Below are positions 7,907 to 15,942 of a DNA stretch of 64,000 nt, piece by piece (the first letter of the stretch is position 1; each line of letters starts with the position of its first letter). The position numbers and the translations under genes were made by a program. The DNA is from Microbacterium sp. MPKO10 (lineage in GTDB: Bacteria; Actinomycetota; Actinomycetes; Actinomycetales; Microbacteriaceae), in assembly GCF_026107415.2 (NCBI RefSeq), contig NZ_JAPCHX010000005.1, forward strand, positions 186,001 through 250,000, given 5' to 3'. The notes beneath the pieces are model-generated. The model worked only from the letters and a program-made list of their open reading frames with translations. It was not told where the DNA came from and ran no database searches.

Positions 7907-10528
7907 GTGATTCAAGACAACGACGACGTGTCGATTGGGCAACGACTCCTGCCACCGCATGCGAGACCGTCCGTCGGGGTCCCCCGCGTCTCGCGTCTGG
8001 CCATCGAGCGTGTTGACGCACTCGCACGCCTCGACAGTGCAGCGTCCGAACCTATCTGCGTCGTCCATGCGCCAGCGGGTTACGGGAAAACAACATTGCT
8101 CGCACAGTGGGCGGAGAAGCGGACGACACGGCCGCGCTCCGAAGTGATCGTGTGGGTGACCGTGGACGACAGCTGCAACTCACGGATGACGTTCTGGCGC
8201 CGGACAACACAACTCATCGAGGAAGCCGCGGCCATAGTCGACATCGATATCCCGTCGGTCGATGCCGACGGCGACATTGCAACGTCGCTTCTCTCTCTCG
8301 TTCAGAATTGCATAGATGAACTTGACGCGCCCATCATGTTGATCGTCGATGCGTGGGAGAACATCGCGGACCCGACAATTTGTGATGATCTGCTCAGGCT
8401 GGTGCGCGGCTCTCTTCAACTATCCCTTGTCTGTGCGACACGACGCATCGATGCCGAATGGCTGACCACCGCTGCGCCACTCGGGTTGGGTGTGCTACGA
8501 CGCGAGGACCTTGAATTCACTCAAGACGAGTATGCGAGGCTCGCCCGTCGCGCAGACGTTCCGCTCGAACCGAGAGAGGTCCGTTCAGCCGTCGCGACCA
8601 GTGCGGGATGGATCTTTGCCCTCAGGATCATGCTTGAAGAGAGCCGCGATCACCTCCACTTCGAATTGAGAGGCGATGAGACGTTCACCTCCGTACGCGA
8701 TCGGCTTGTGCGCGAGATTGGCAGAATCCCGGGGCACGATTACCTTCTCAAAACCTCGGTTGCCGATTCGTTCACACCGGAGTTGGCGAAGTGGTTGGGC
8801 GCGGACCCTCAGGACGACCATATTCTGGATGTTGTCGAGAACCGCGGACTCGGGTCCTGGGAAGCGAGTGCCTCACCGGTGTTCCGGCTCCAGCCTGTAC
8901 TCCGAGAGGGCCTGCTCGCTCGGCTGGACGACACCGAAACCAAGCGAGGATTCGGCCGACTCGCTCGCTGGTATGAGCAGAATGGTCGGCTCACACAAGC
9001 TTTCTTCAGTGCCCTTGACGCTGAAGATGCCGACCTCGCTGTGTCTCTCGCCCAACGAGCGTTCATCCCGATTACCGTCGCGCTCAATCGATCGCCCGAG
9101 AAGCTCACGACACAGCATCGGTCGTTCTTTGCTCGCGAGCCACTACTCAGCCTGCTCAACGGGATCTCGCACAACATCGTGGGGCATACGGCACGTGCTG
9201 TCCATTTGTTCTTAACCACCATCGCTCTCAGCGAGGCACGGCTCGTCGGCCATTACCGTAATCCAACTCCTCATCACGTGTGGATACAGGCAGCGCTCAC
9301 TGCCGGGCTGCGCCTCGTCGGGCGATATGAACTCGTCGAACCCGCGTACCGCCGGTTCCGCCGCATGCTCGAGCGCGTCGCCGATCCCGCCGGAATTCTA
9401 GCTATATCTGACACGCTTTTCGCCTCCGAGAGCGCCATGACTCTCATCTATCTGGGTCGGCTTCGTGAAGCACGCCATGTGCTCGCAAGCGAGATACGCC
9501 CTCCAGGCGGAAAACAGACTCGCGCCATGTACTCACCAATCTGCATTGCCGCTTACGTGGATGCCGCTTCCGGAGAGATCTCGAATGCCGAAGCACTGAT
9601 CGCTGAGCTGGAAAACGAAGGATTACCTCGCCACTTTGATCCGAGTTTCTACTCCGTTCCCCTCCACCTTGCGAAATCGCTTGCGCTTCTCGAAGAGGGA
9701 TCTTTTGACGACGCCGCTGTCGAGCTCGATTTCTGTATGGTGCATTGGCAGACCATCGAGATGTGGCCGCTGCTACTCGACATCCGCGCCCGCATCGAAT
9801 GGCAGCGGAGGGATCACCAGCACGCCCTCAAGACGCTCGATGACGGGATAGCGGACAAGCAGAATCATCCGCCCATCAGCCCCGACATGACAGCATTGCT
9901 CGACGGACTGCGCGCACGGCTCCTCGTCGCTCAGGGGAGCCTCTCGTCTGTCCGCTCGCTGATCTCTGCGCGGCGCGCGCGGTTGCGTCCCCAGCTCGCG
10001 ATTCCTCGGGCTCTGGCGTTCCTAATCGGCGGCCAGCCAGACCGTGCGCTGGCCACGGTGAACTCGGTCTCTGATTCTGAACGTCTCACCGTCAAAGATC
10101 GAGCAGAACTTGGGCTGCTCGCAGCATCCGCTCATTTGCGCCTCGCACGCTCCGAGCGCGCCCAGCGCGCATTCAACGAGGTAGCAGAACTCGCACTCAA
10201 CGCGGGTCTCCGGTCCGTCTTCACCCTCGTGCCGCACCGTGACGTGCGGTTACTCTCCGACGGGCATTCTCGCTCTGACCTGATCCAAGCGATCCTCGAC
10301 GAATCGCACGAACTCTACCCGCCGCCGGGAACACCAGCGGACCTCACGGAGCGCGAGTATGTCGTCCTCCACCGCCTCGAGACCGAGGCCACGTTCATGG
10401 AAATCTCACGATCGCTGAACGTCTCCGTCAATACCATCAAGACACAGTCACGTGCGATCTACCGCAAACTTGCCGTTGCGAATCGCGCTGAAGCTGTCGC
10501 AGAGGGGCGACGTCGCGGCATCCTGTGA
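7907..10528 (+). CDS. Large ATP-binding LuxR-family (MalT/LAL-type) regulator
   Basis: An 873-residue signal-transducing transcription factor of the STAND/LAL class. The P-loop is HAPAGYGKTTLLAQW (about residues 54-68), followed by an NTPase region with LIVDAWENI as Walker B-like strand. The middle (about 350-790) is helical and TPR-like, as in MalT. The C terminus (about 805-870) is a LuxR-type helix-turn-helix (LTEREYVVLHRL...VSVNTIKTQSRAIYRKL). In this family an inducer and ATP drive oligomerisation and activation. The GTG start has only a weak ribosome binding site. It is divergent from the LPXTG adhesin gene across 193 bp, so control of the adhesin is a reasonable inference; the ligand is unknown. 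Confidence 0.9.
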   Translation: MIQDNDDVSIGQRLLPPHARPSVGVPRVSRLAIERVDALARLDSAASEPICVVHAPAGYGKTTLLAQWAEKRTTRPRSEVIVWVTVDDSCNSRMTFWRRTTQLIEEAAAIVDIDIPSVDADGDIATSLLSLVQNCIDELDAPIMLIVDAWENIADPTICDDLLRLVRGSLQLSLVCATRRIDAEWLTTAAPLGLGVLRREDLEFTQDEYARLARRADVPLEPREVRSAVATSAGWIFALRIMLEESRDHLHFELRGDETFTSVRDRLVREIGRIPGHDYLLKTSVADSFTPELAKWLGADPQDDHILDVVENRGLGSWEASASPVFRLQPVLREGLLARLDDTETKRGFGRLARWYEQNGRLTQAFFSALDAEDADLAVSLAQRAFIPITVALNRSPEKLTTQHRSFFAREPLLSLLNGISHNIVGHTARAVHLFLTTIALSEARLVGHYRNPTPHHVWIQAALTAGLRLVGRYELVEPAYRRFRRMLERVADPAGILAISDTLFASESAMTLIYLGRLREARHVLASEIRPPGGKQTRAMYSPICIAAYVDAASGEISNAEALIAELENEGLPRHFDPSFYSVPLHLAKSLALLEEGSFDDAAVELDFCMVHWQTIEMWPLLLDIRARIEWQRRDHQHALKTLDDGIADKQNHPPISPDMTALLDGLRARLLVAQGSLSSVRSLISARRARLRPQLAIPRALAFLIGGQPDRALATVNSVSDSERLTVKDRAELGLLAASAHLRLARSERAQRAFNEVAELALNAGLRSVFTLVPHRDVRLLSDGHSRSDLIQAILDESHELYPPPGTPADLTEREYVVLHRLETEATFMEISRSLNVSVNTIKTQSRAIYRKLAVANRAEAVAEGRRRGIL

Positions 10529-10617
10529 CGAGCGTGAAGCACCGGCCTGCCCGATAGGATGGTGATGATCCGTCCGTCTGACGGATTCAACCCGCATACC
10601 CCTGGAGCAAGGTACCT

Positions 10618-12918
10618 GTGAGCACTCCTGAATCCATCGGCGCCGACACCGTTGAGAACGCCATCGCGACTCCGGACAAGGAGCAGCCCTACGCGACGCT
10701 GGGCTTGAAGTCCGATGAATACGCCGCGATCCGCGAGATCCTCGGTCGCCGCCCCACGTCAGGCGAGCTCGCCATGTACTCCGTCATGTGGAGCGAGCAC
10801 TGCTCGTACAAGAGCTCGAAGAAGTACCTGCGCCAGTTCGGCCAGAAAGTGTCACCCGAGATGACGAAGAACCTCATGGTCGGCATGGGTGAGAACGCCG
10901 GCGTCGTCGACATCGGCGAGGGCTGGGCCGTCACATTCAAGGTCGAGAGCCACAACCACCCCAGCTACGTCGAGCCGTTCCAGGGCGCGGCGACCGGCGT
11001 CGGCGGCATCGTGCGCGACATCATCTCCATGGGCGCACGCCCCGTCGCCGTCATGGACCAGCTGCGGTTCGGCGCGCCAGACGACGCCGACACCGCGCGC
11101 GTGGTGCACGGCGTCACGAGCGGCATCTCGTTCTACGGCAACTGCCTCGGCCTGCCCAACATCGGCGGTGAAACCTACTTCGACCCGGTGTATCAGGGCA
11201 ACCCGCTCGTCAACGCCCTCTCGGTCGGCGTGCTCCGCCACGAGGATCTGCACCTGGCCAACGCCACGGGAGTCGGCAACAAGGTCGTACTCTTCGGCGC
11301 TCGCACGGGAGGCGACGGCATCGGCGGAGCATCCATTCTGGCCTCCGATTCCTTCGACGACGGTGGACCGACCAAGCGACCCGCTGTGCAGGTCGGCGAC
11401 CCGTTCGCCGAGAAGGTGCTCATAGAGTGCTGCCTCGAGATGTTCCGCGACGAACTTGTCGAGGGAATTCAGGATCTGGGTGCCGCCGGCATCTCGTGTG
11501 CCACGAGCGAGCTGGCTGCAAACGGTGATGGTGGCATGTTCATCGAACTCGACGGCGTGCTGCTTCGCGACCCGACGCTCACGGCCGAAGAGATTCTCAT
11601 GTCGGAGTCTCAAGAGCGCATGATGGCCGTCGTGGCCCCCGAGAAGCTCGATGCGTTCCTCGCCGTCGCAGCCAAGTGGGACGTCGAGACGAGCGTCCTC
11701 GGCGAGGTCACAGACACCGGGCGTCTCGTGATCAACTGGCACGGTCACGAGATCGTCAACGTGGACCCGTCGACCGTCGCTGTCGACGGTCCCGTGTACG
11801 ATCGGCCCGTCGCCTACCCGACCTGGATCGATTCCCTGCAGGCCGACACGGCGAGCGCGCTCGAGCGCAGCTCTGACCCGGCGGTCCTGCGCGAGCAGAC
11901 TCTTGCCCTTCTCGGCTCAGCAAACCTCGCCGACAAGAGCTGGATCACCGATCAATACGACTATTACGTTCTCGGCAACACCGCGCTGTCATTCCCCGAT
12001 GATGCGGGAATGATTCGCGTCGACGAAGAGTCCGGTCTCGGATTCTCCATCGCCACGGATGCGAACGGCCGGTACTGCCAGCTCGACCCGCGGGCGGGCG
12101 CACAGCTCGCACTCGCCGAGGCATACCGCAACGTCGCCGTCAGCGGCTCCATTCCCGCCGCCGTCACCGACTGCCTCAACTTCGGCAGTCCCGAGAACCC
12201 CGAGGTGATGTGGCAGTTCTCTGAGGCCATCGAAGGGCTCTCCGATGCCTGCCTGGAGCTCGGGATCCCCGTCACAGGCGGCAACGTGTCGTTCTACAAC
12301 CAGACGGGCGACACCCCGATCTTCCCGACGCCCGTCGTCGGCGTGCTCGGCGTGATCGACGACGTCGCCAAGCGCGTGCCGAGCGGCTGGCAAGACGAAG
12401 GCGACAACATCTACCTGCTCGGCACCACGCGCACGGAGCTCTCCGGTTCCGCGTGGGCGGGCACCGTGCACGGTCACCTCGGCGGACGCCCGCCCAAGGT
12501 CGACCTGCAGCGCGAGAGAGATCTCGCCGCGCTTCTGCACGCGGGATCACAGCAGTCGCTGCTCGCCTCCGCCCACGACCTCTCTGACGGCGGCCTCGCC
12601 CAAGCGCTCGCCGAATCGGTTCTGCGCTTCGGCGTCGGAGCACGCGTGTGGCTCGGCGAGATCATGGAGCGAGACGGTGTGGATGCCGCATCCGCGCTGT
12701 TCTCAGAGTCGACGGGACGGGTGCTCGTCTCGGTGCCGCGCGAAGACGACGTGAAGTTCCGGGGCCTGTGCGAAGGTCGTGGCTACCCGGTGCTGCGCAT
12801 CGGCGTCACGGATGGCACCGGCGAGAGCGCCGCGCTTGAGGTGCAGGACTACTTCACGGCCTCGGTCGCCGAGCTGCGCGAGACGCACGAGACACCGCTG
12901 CGCTCACGCTTCGCCTAA
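10618..12918 (+). CDS. purL: Phosphoribosylformylglycinamidine synthase subunit PurL (small type)
   Basis: A 766-residue FGAM synthase catalytic subunit of the small type, which works with PurS and PurQ to convert FGAR to FGAM in purine synthesis. Visible signatures include [12 protein letters not shown] near residue 58, the ATP/substrate motif [33 protein letters not shown], the conserved [14 protein letters not shown], and the second-half [12 protein letters not shown]. It starts at a GTG with AAGG six bases upstream. PurQ and PurS are not in the window. A stem-loop terminator follows. Confidence 0.97.
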   Translation: MSTPESIGADTVENAIATPDKEQPYATLGLKSDEYAAIREILGRRPTSGELAMYSVMWSEHCSYKSSKKYLRQFGQKVSPEMTKNLMVGMGENAGVVDIGEGWAVTFKVESHNHPSYVEPFQGAATGVGGIVRDIISMGARPVAVMDQLRFGAPDDADTARVVHGVTSGISFYGNCLGLPNIGGETYFDPVYQGNPLVNALSVGVLRHEDLHLANATGVGNKVVLFGARTGGDGIGGASILASDSFDDGGPTKRPAVQVGDPFAEKVLIECCLEMFRDELVEGIQDLGAAGISCATSELAANGDGGMFIELDGVLLRDPTLTAEEILMSESQERMMAVVAPEKLDAFLAVAAKWDVETSVLGEVTDTGRLVINWHGHEIVNVDPSTVAVDGPVYDRPVAYPTWIDSLQADTASALERSSDPAVLREQTLALLGSANLADKSWITDQYDYYVLGNTALSFPDDAGMIRVDEESGLGFSIATDANGRYCQLDPRAGAQLALAEAYRNVAVSGSIPAAVTDCLNFGSPENPEVMWQFSEAIEGLSDACLELGIPVTGGNVSFYNQTGDTPIFPTPVVGVLGVIDDVAKRVPSGWQDEGDNIYLLGTTRTELSGSAWAGTVHGHLGGRPPKVDLQRERDLAALLHAGSQQSLLASAHDLSDGGLAQALAESVLRFGVGARVWLGEIMERDGVDAASALFSESTGRVLVSVPREDDVKFRGLCEGRGYPVLRIGVTDGTGESAALEVQDYFTASVAELRETHETPLRSRFA

Positions 12919-12928
12919 GTCAGGTAGG

Positions 12929-12948
12929 GCCCGGCCACACTGCCGGGC
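12929..12948. terminator. Hairpin terminator after purL
   Basis: GCCCGGC (12929-12935) and GCCGGGC (12942-12948) form a 7-bp GC-only stem with a 6-nt loop, ten bases after the purL stop and just before the end of the convergent reductase gene. Confidence 0.65.
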
Positions 12949-12962
12949 ACAGCAGAAAACGA

Positions 12963-13526
12963 TCAGTCTGAGTCGGAGTCGACGCTGTAGCAGAGGTGCA
13001 CAAAGTTGCCGTACCGCTTGACCTCGACGAGCTCGAGGTCGCCCGGATCGGTGTCACGCGGGAAGAGAGGCGCCCCGCCGGCGAGAAGTGACGGCGCGAT
13101 CGACACCTGGATCTCATCAAGAGCTCCGATGTCGAAGAACTGACCGACGAGATCACCACCACCAACAAGCCAGACGTCACGACCGGATGCTGCCCGCACA
13201 ATGTCATCCAGATGATCGTCGACGTCGCCGGCCACGAGTCGCACATCGGCGCCCTCGGGGATGGGGAGGTCACGGCTCGTGAACACGTATGTGGGGTGGT
13301 CGCCGAAGAACGAAGACCACTTTTCCGGATGCTCGAGAAGCTGCGTCGACTCCAACACCCACTCGTACGTCGTGGCTCCCTCGACGATCACCCCGACGTC
13401 GTTCATGAAAGCGCCGTGGTCCGGAGCCTCACCCGATTCGACGGCGAAGAGCCATTCGAGAGAGTTCTCCTCGTCGGCGATGAAGCCGTTCAGCGACGTC
13501 GCCGTGTTGTAGACAATGCGTGTCAT
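12963..13526 (-). CDS. Dihydrofolate-reductase/RibD C-terminal domain family protein
   Basis: A 187-residue protein of the RibD-C/DHFR-like superfamily. It begins TRIVYNTATSLNGFIAD, the family's first strand and S-L-D/N-G motif, has the DVWLVGGGDLVGQF pyridine-nucleotide loop, and ends with a beta strand and LCYSVDSD. These proteins are presumed NAD(P)H-dependent reductases of unknown substrate. The ATG at 13526 has GAGGG closely upstream; a GTG three codons earlier is possible. A distant paralog of the same superfamily lies at 46282. Confidence 0.85.
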   Translation of the reverse strand: MTRIVYNTATSLNGFIADEENSLEWLFAVESGEAPDHGAFMNDVGVIVEGATTYEWVLESTQLLEHPEKWSSFFGDHPTYVFTSRDLPIPEGADVRLVAGDVDDHLDDIVRAASGRDVWLVGGGDLVGQFFDIGALDEIQVSIAPSLLAGGAPLFPRDTDPGDLELVEVKRYGNFVHLCYSVDSDSD

Positions 13527-13685
13527 GTCCCTCACGGTATTGCAGCAATTCCATTCGTGGCGGAGACACGCGTCTGATCACAGCATCCTGGCTCGTTTGC
13601 TTGCTTTCTCGCCCGGGAGCGGATGTAGGCTCGGGGAATCGGACGGCGCACGCCGCCCATCGAACCGGAGGGGGAACGGTTTCGA

Positions 13686-13707
13686 ATCGCTCCCCGAAAG
13701 GAGCGAT
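13686..13707 (+). promoter_or_regulatory. Hairpin sequestering the ribosome binding site of the sugar transporter
   Basis: ATCGCTCC (13686-13693) pairs perfectly with GGAGCGAT (13700-13707) over a 6-nt loop. The right arm holds the GGAG of the AAGGAG Shine-Dalgarno at 13698-13703, four bases before the ATG at 13712. The fold would hide the ribosome binding site and could make translation conditional. Confidence 0.6.
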
Positions 13708-13711
13708 ACCG

Positions 13712-15118
13712 ATGTCACCACAGTCAACGCCGTATACGAAGAAGGCGTACGGACTCTCCATCGCCGCCGCGGTCGGAGGATTCCTCTTCGGGTTCGATTC
13801 CTCTGTGATCAACGGTGCCGTTGACGCCGTCGATCACACATTCTCTCTCGGCCCCGCACTCACCGGCGTCATCGTCGCTGTCGCCCTGCTCGGCTGCGCA
13901 CTCGGCGCGTGGATCGGCGGAGGGATCGCCGACCGGTACGGACGCCTGCGTGTCATCTTCATCGGCGGCATCCTGTTTCTGGTCAGCTCGGTGGGGGCCG
14001 GTCTCACAATCGGTCCCTGGGATCTGCTTCTCTGGCGCGTCCTCGGCGGCATCGGCATCGGCATCGCCTCGGTCGTGACTCCGGCGTATATCGCCGAGAT
14101 CTCGCCGCGCCAGATTCGCGGCACGCTCGCCTCGTATCAGCAGCTCGCCATCACGCTCGGCATTTTCGCCGCACTGCTGAGCGATGCCATGCTCGCAACG
14201 TCGGCAGGCGGCGCGTCTGAGCAGCTGTGGGTCGGACTCGCGGCCTGGCGGTGGATGTTCCTCGTCGGCGCTGTGCCCGCGCTCGTGTACATCGTGCTGT
14301 CGTTCACACTTCCCGAGTCTCCCCGCTATCTTCTGGCGAAGAAGCGCGTCGATGAAGCGCGCGCCATCTTCAAGACCCTCGTCATCGAGTCCGAAGTCGA
14401 ACGCAACATCAACGACATCAACAAAGCGATCGAGGCAGACGAGAAGAACACCGGTGCCTCCTTGCGCGGCTCCGTTCTGGGCCTCCAGGGAGTCGTCTGG
14501 GTGGGGATCATCCTCTCCGTCTTCCAGCAGTTCGTCGGCATCAACGTGATCTTCTACTACTCGACGAGCCTGTGGAAGGCCGTGGGCTTCACGGAGGAGT
14601 CGTCGCTGCTCGTCAGCGTCATCACCTCGGTCACGAACGTCGTACTCACGTTCGTCGCGATCTTCCTCGTCGACCGCGTCGGCCGGCGCCCGATCCTGCT
14701 GAGCGGCTCGATCCTGATGACGATCGCACTCGGCACGATGGCCCTCGCCTTCAGCTTCGCATCGAAGAGCGGCGACGATGTCAGCCTTCCGGGAGCCTGG
14801 GGCCCGATCGCGCTCATCGCGGCGAACCTCTTCGTCATCGGCTTCGCCGCCTCGTGGGGTCCGCTCGTCTGGGTGCTTCTCGGCGAGATCTTCCCGCCGA
14901 AGATCCGCGGAAAGGCCCTGGGGGTCGCGGCCGCCGCGCAGTGGCTCGCGAACTTCGCGATCACCGTGACGTTCCCGTCAATGTCTGCCTGGTCGCTGCC
15001 GCTCACCTACGGAATGTACGCGGTCTTCGCTGCACTGTCGTTTGTGTTCGTGCTGGCCAAGGTGCCCGAGACCAAGGGAATGGAGCTGGAGCAGGCCGAG
15101 ACTCTGTTCACGAAGTAG
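13712..15118 (+). CDS. Sugar-porter family MFS transporter
   Basis: A 468-residue, 12-segment MFS permease of the sugar-porter family (xylose/glucose/inositol:H+ symport type). Family signatures are GGFLFGFDSSVING in helix 1, IADRYGRLR between helices 2 and 3, the PESPRYLLAKKRVDEA loop, FQQFVGINVIFYYS in helix 7, DRVGRRPILL, and VPETKGMELEQ at the C terminus. The frame is open from 13520, but the ATG at 13712 has an ideal AAGGAG nine bases upstream. The binding site lies inside a perfect hairpin (13686-13707). The substrate cannot be decided from sequence alone. Confidence 0.93.
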   Translation: MSPQSTPYTKKAYGLSIAAAVGGFLFGFDSSVINGAVDAVDHTFSLGPALTGVIVAVALLGCALGAWIGGGIADRYGRLRVIFIGGILFLVSSVGAGLTIGPWDLLLWRVLGGIGIGIASVVTPAYIAEISPRQIRGTLASYQQLAITLGIFAALLSDAMLATSAGGASEQLWVGLAAWRWMFLVGAVPALVYIVLSFTLPESPRYLLAKKRVDEARAIFKTLVIESEVERNINDINKAIEADEKNTGASLRGSVLGLQGVVWVGIILSVFQQFVGINVIFYYSTSLWKAVGFTEESSLLVSVITSVTNVVLTFVAIFLVDRVGRRPILLSGSILMTIALGTMALAFSFASKSGDDVSLPGAWGPIALIAANLFVIGFAASWGPLVWVLLGEIFPPKIRGKALGVAAAAQWLANFAITVTFPSMSAWSLPLTYGMYAVFAALSFVFVLAKVPETKGMELEQAETLFTK

Positions 15119-15163
15119 CTGGCGTCCACGCGGTACCGCCGAGGCTCAGGACGAGCCCACGGA

Positions 15164-15850
15164 TCACGTAGCTGCGTCAGGCGACGTCGGCTCCGAGAAG
15201 AGCGCTACGACGCTCGCGATCACAGTGTGCAGCTCTGAGTCAGACTCAGCCGGAACATCCGACCCGGCCAGCAGGCCACGCACCGTGACGTCCTTGTACG
15301 CTGTCGTGATGATGCGGACGGCGACGATCGGGTCAACGATGAACCTCTGCCCGAAGCCGAGAAGGGTCCGTTCGAGCACCTCGGCGAGCTGGGTCTGCAT
15401 CGCCGTCTCGTGCTCGACGAGATAGCGGCCGAACTCGACGTTTCGCAGCGCATACGCGCGGAACTCAGCCTCTATCACACACCACTGCCGGTCGTCGCCC
15501 TGGAGCGCCAGAAAGTCGGCGACGATGCCGGTGATCACGTCCACGCGGTCCGTCGTGGAGAGAGCGGCCAGCTTCTGTCCGTCAAAGGAGGGAAGGACCG
15601 TGTCGAGCCCCACCTGCACCTGTTCCATACGACGATCGTTCTCGCGTTCGGCGAGTGCGACAAAGAGCTCACTTTTGCTCTCGAAGTTCGAATAGAACGC
15701 GCCGCGCGTGAACCCGGCGCGCTCGGCGATGAGCTCGACGGGCGCCGCATCGACGCCGACGTCCGCGAAGACATCGTAGGCAGCGTCGAGTAGACGATCT
15801 CGCGTCTTCTGCCGCCGGGCTGACGCCGCTTCAACCGGTGGATTCGCCAT
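15164..15850 (-). CDS. TetR-family repressor
   Basis: A 228-residue TetR-type regulator. The N-terminal helix-turn-helix covers about residues 14-60 (RLLDAAYDVFADVGVD...IAERAGFTRGAFYSNFESK) and is followed by a variable all-helical ligand domain. AGGAAGG lies seven bases before the ATG. It is divergent from the MMPL transporter gene; the shared 92-bp promoter region carries three ATACA-N4-TGTAT repeats, so it most likely represses itself and the MMPL/YhgE operon and is released by a transported or envelope-active ligand. Confidence 0.9.
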   Translation of the reverse strand: MANPPVEAASARRQKTRDRLLDAAYDVFADVGVDAAPVELIAERAGFTRGAFYSNFESKSELFVALAERENDRRMEQVQVGLDTVLPSFDGQKLAALSTTDRVDVITGIVADFLALQGDDRQWCVIEAEFRAYALRNVEFGRYLVEHETAMQTQLAEVLERTLLGFGQRFIVDPIVAVRIITTAYKDVTVRGLLAGSDVPAESDSELHTVIASVVALFSEPTSPDAAT

Positions 15851-15878
15851 CCTGATACCTTCCTGAATTCACTTTGCA

Positions 15879-15926
15879 ATACACGAGTGTATCGAATACA
15901 TTCGTGTATCGGATACATTCCTGTAT
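15879..15926. promoter_or_regulatory. Array of three TetR operators at 17-bp pitch
   Basis: ATACACGAGTGTAT (15879-15892), ATACATTCGTGTAT (15896-15909) and ATACATTCCTGTAT (15913-15926) are three copies of ATACA-N4-TGTAT whose starts are exactly 17 bp apart. They fill the gap between the TetR start and the MMPL ribosome binding site. Confidence 0.8.
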
Positions 15927-15942
15927 CGATTTCTGGAGAACC

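Noticed and set aside
10852-11748. 298-residue open frame opposite purL
   Set aside because: His/Asp/Val-rich complement of purL codons; no independent support.
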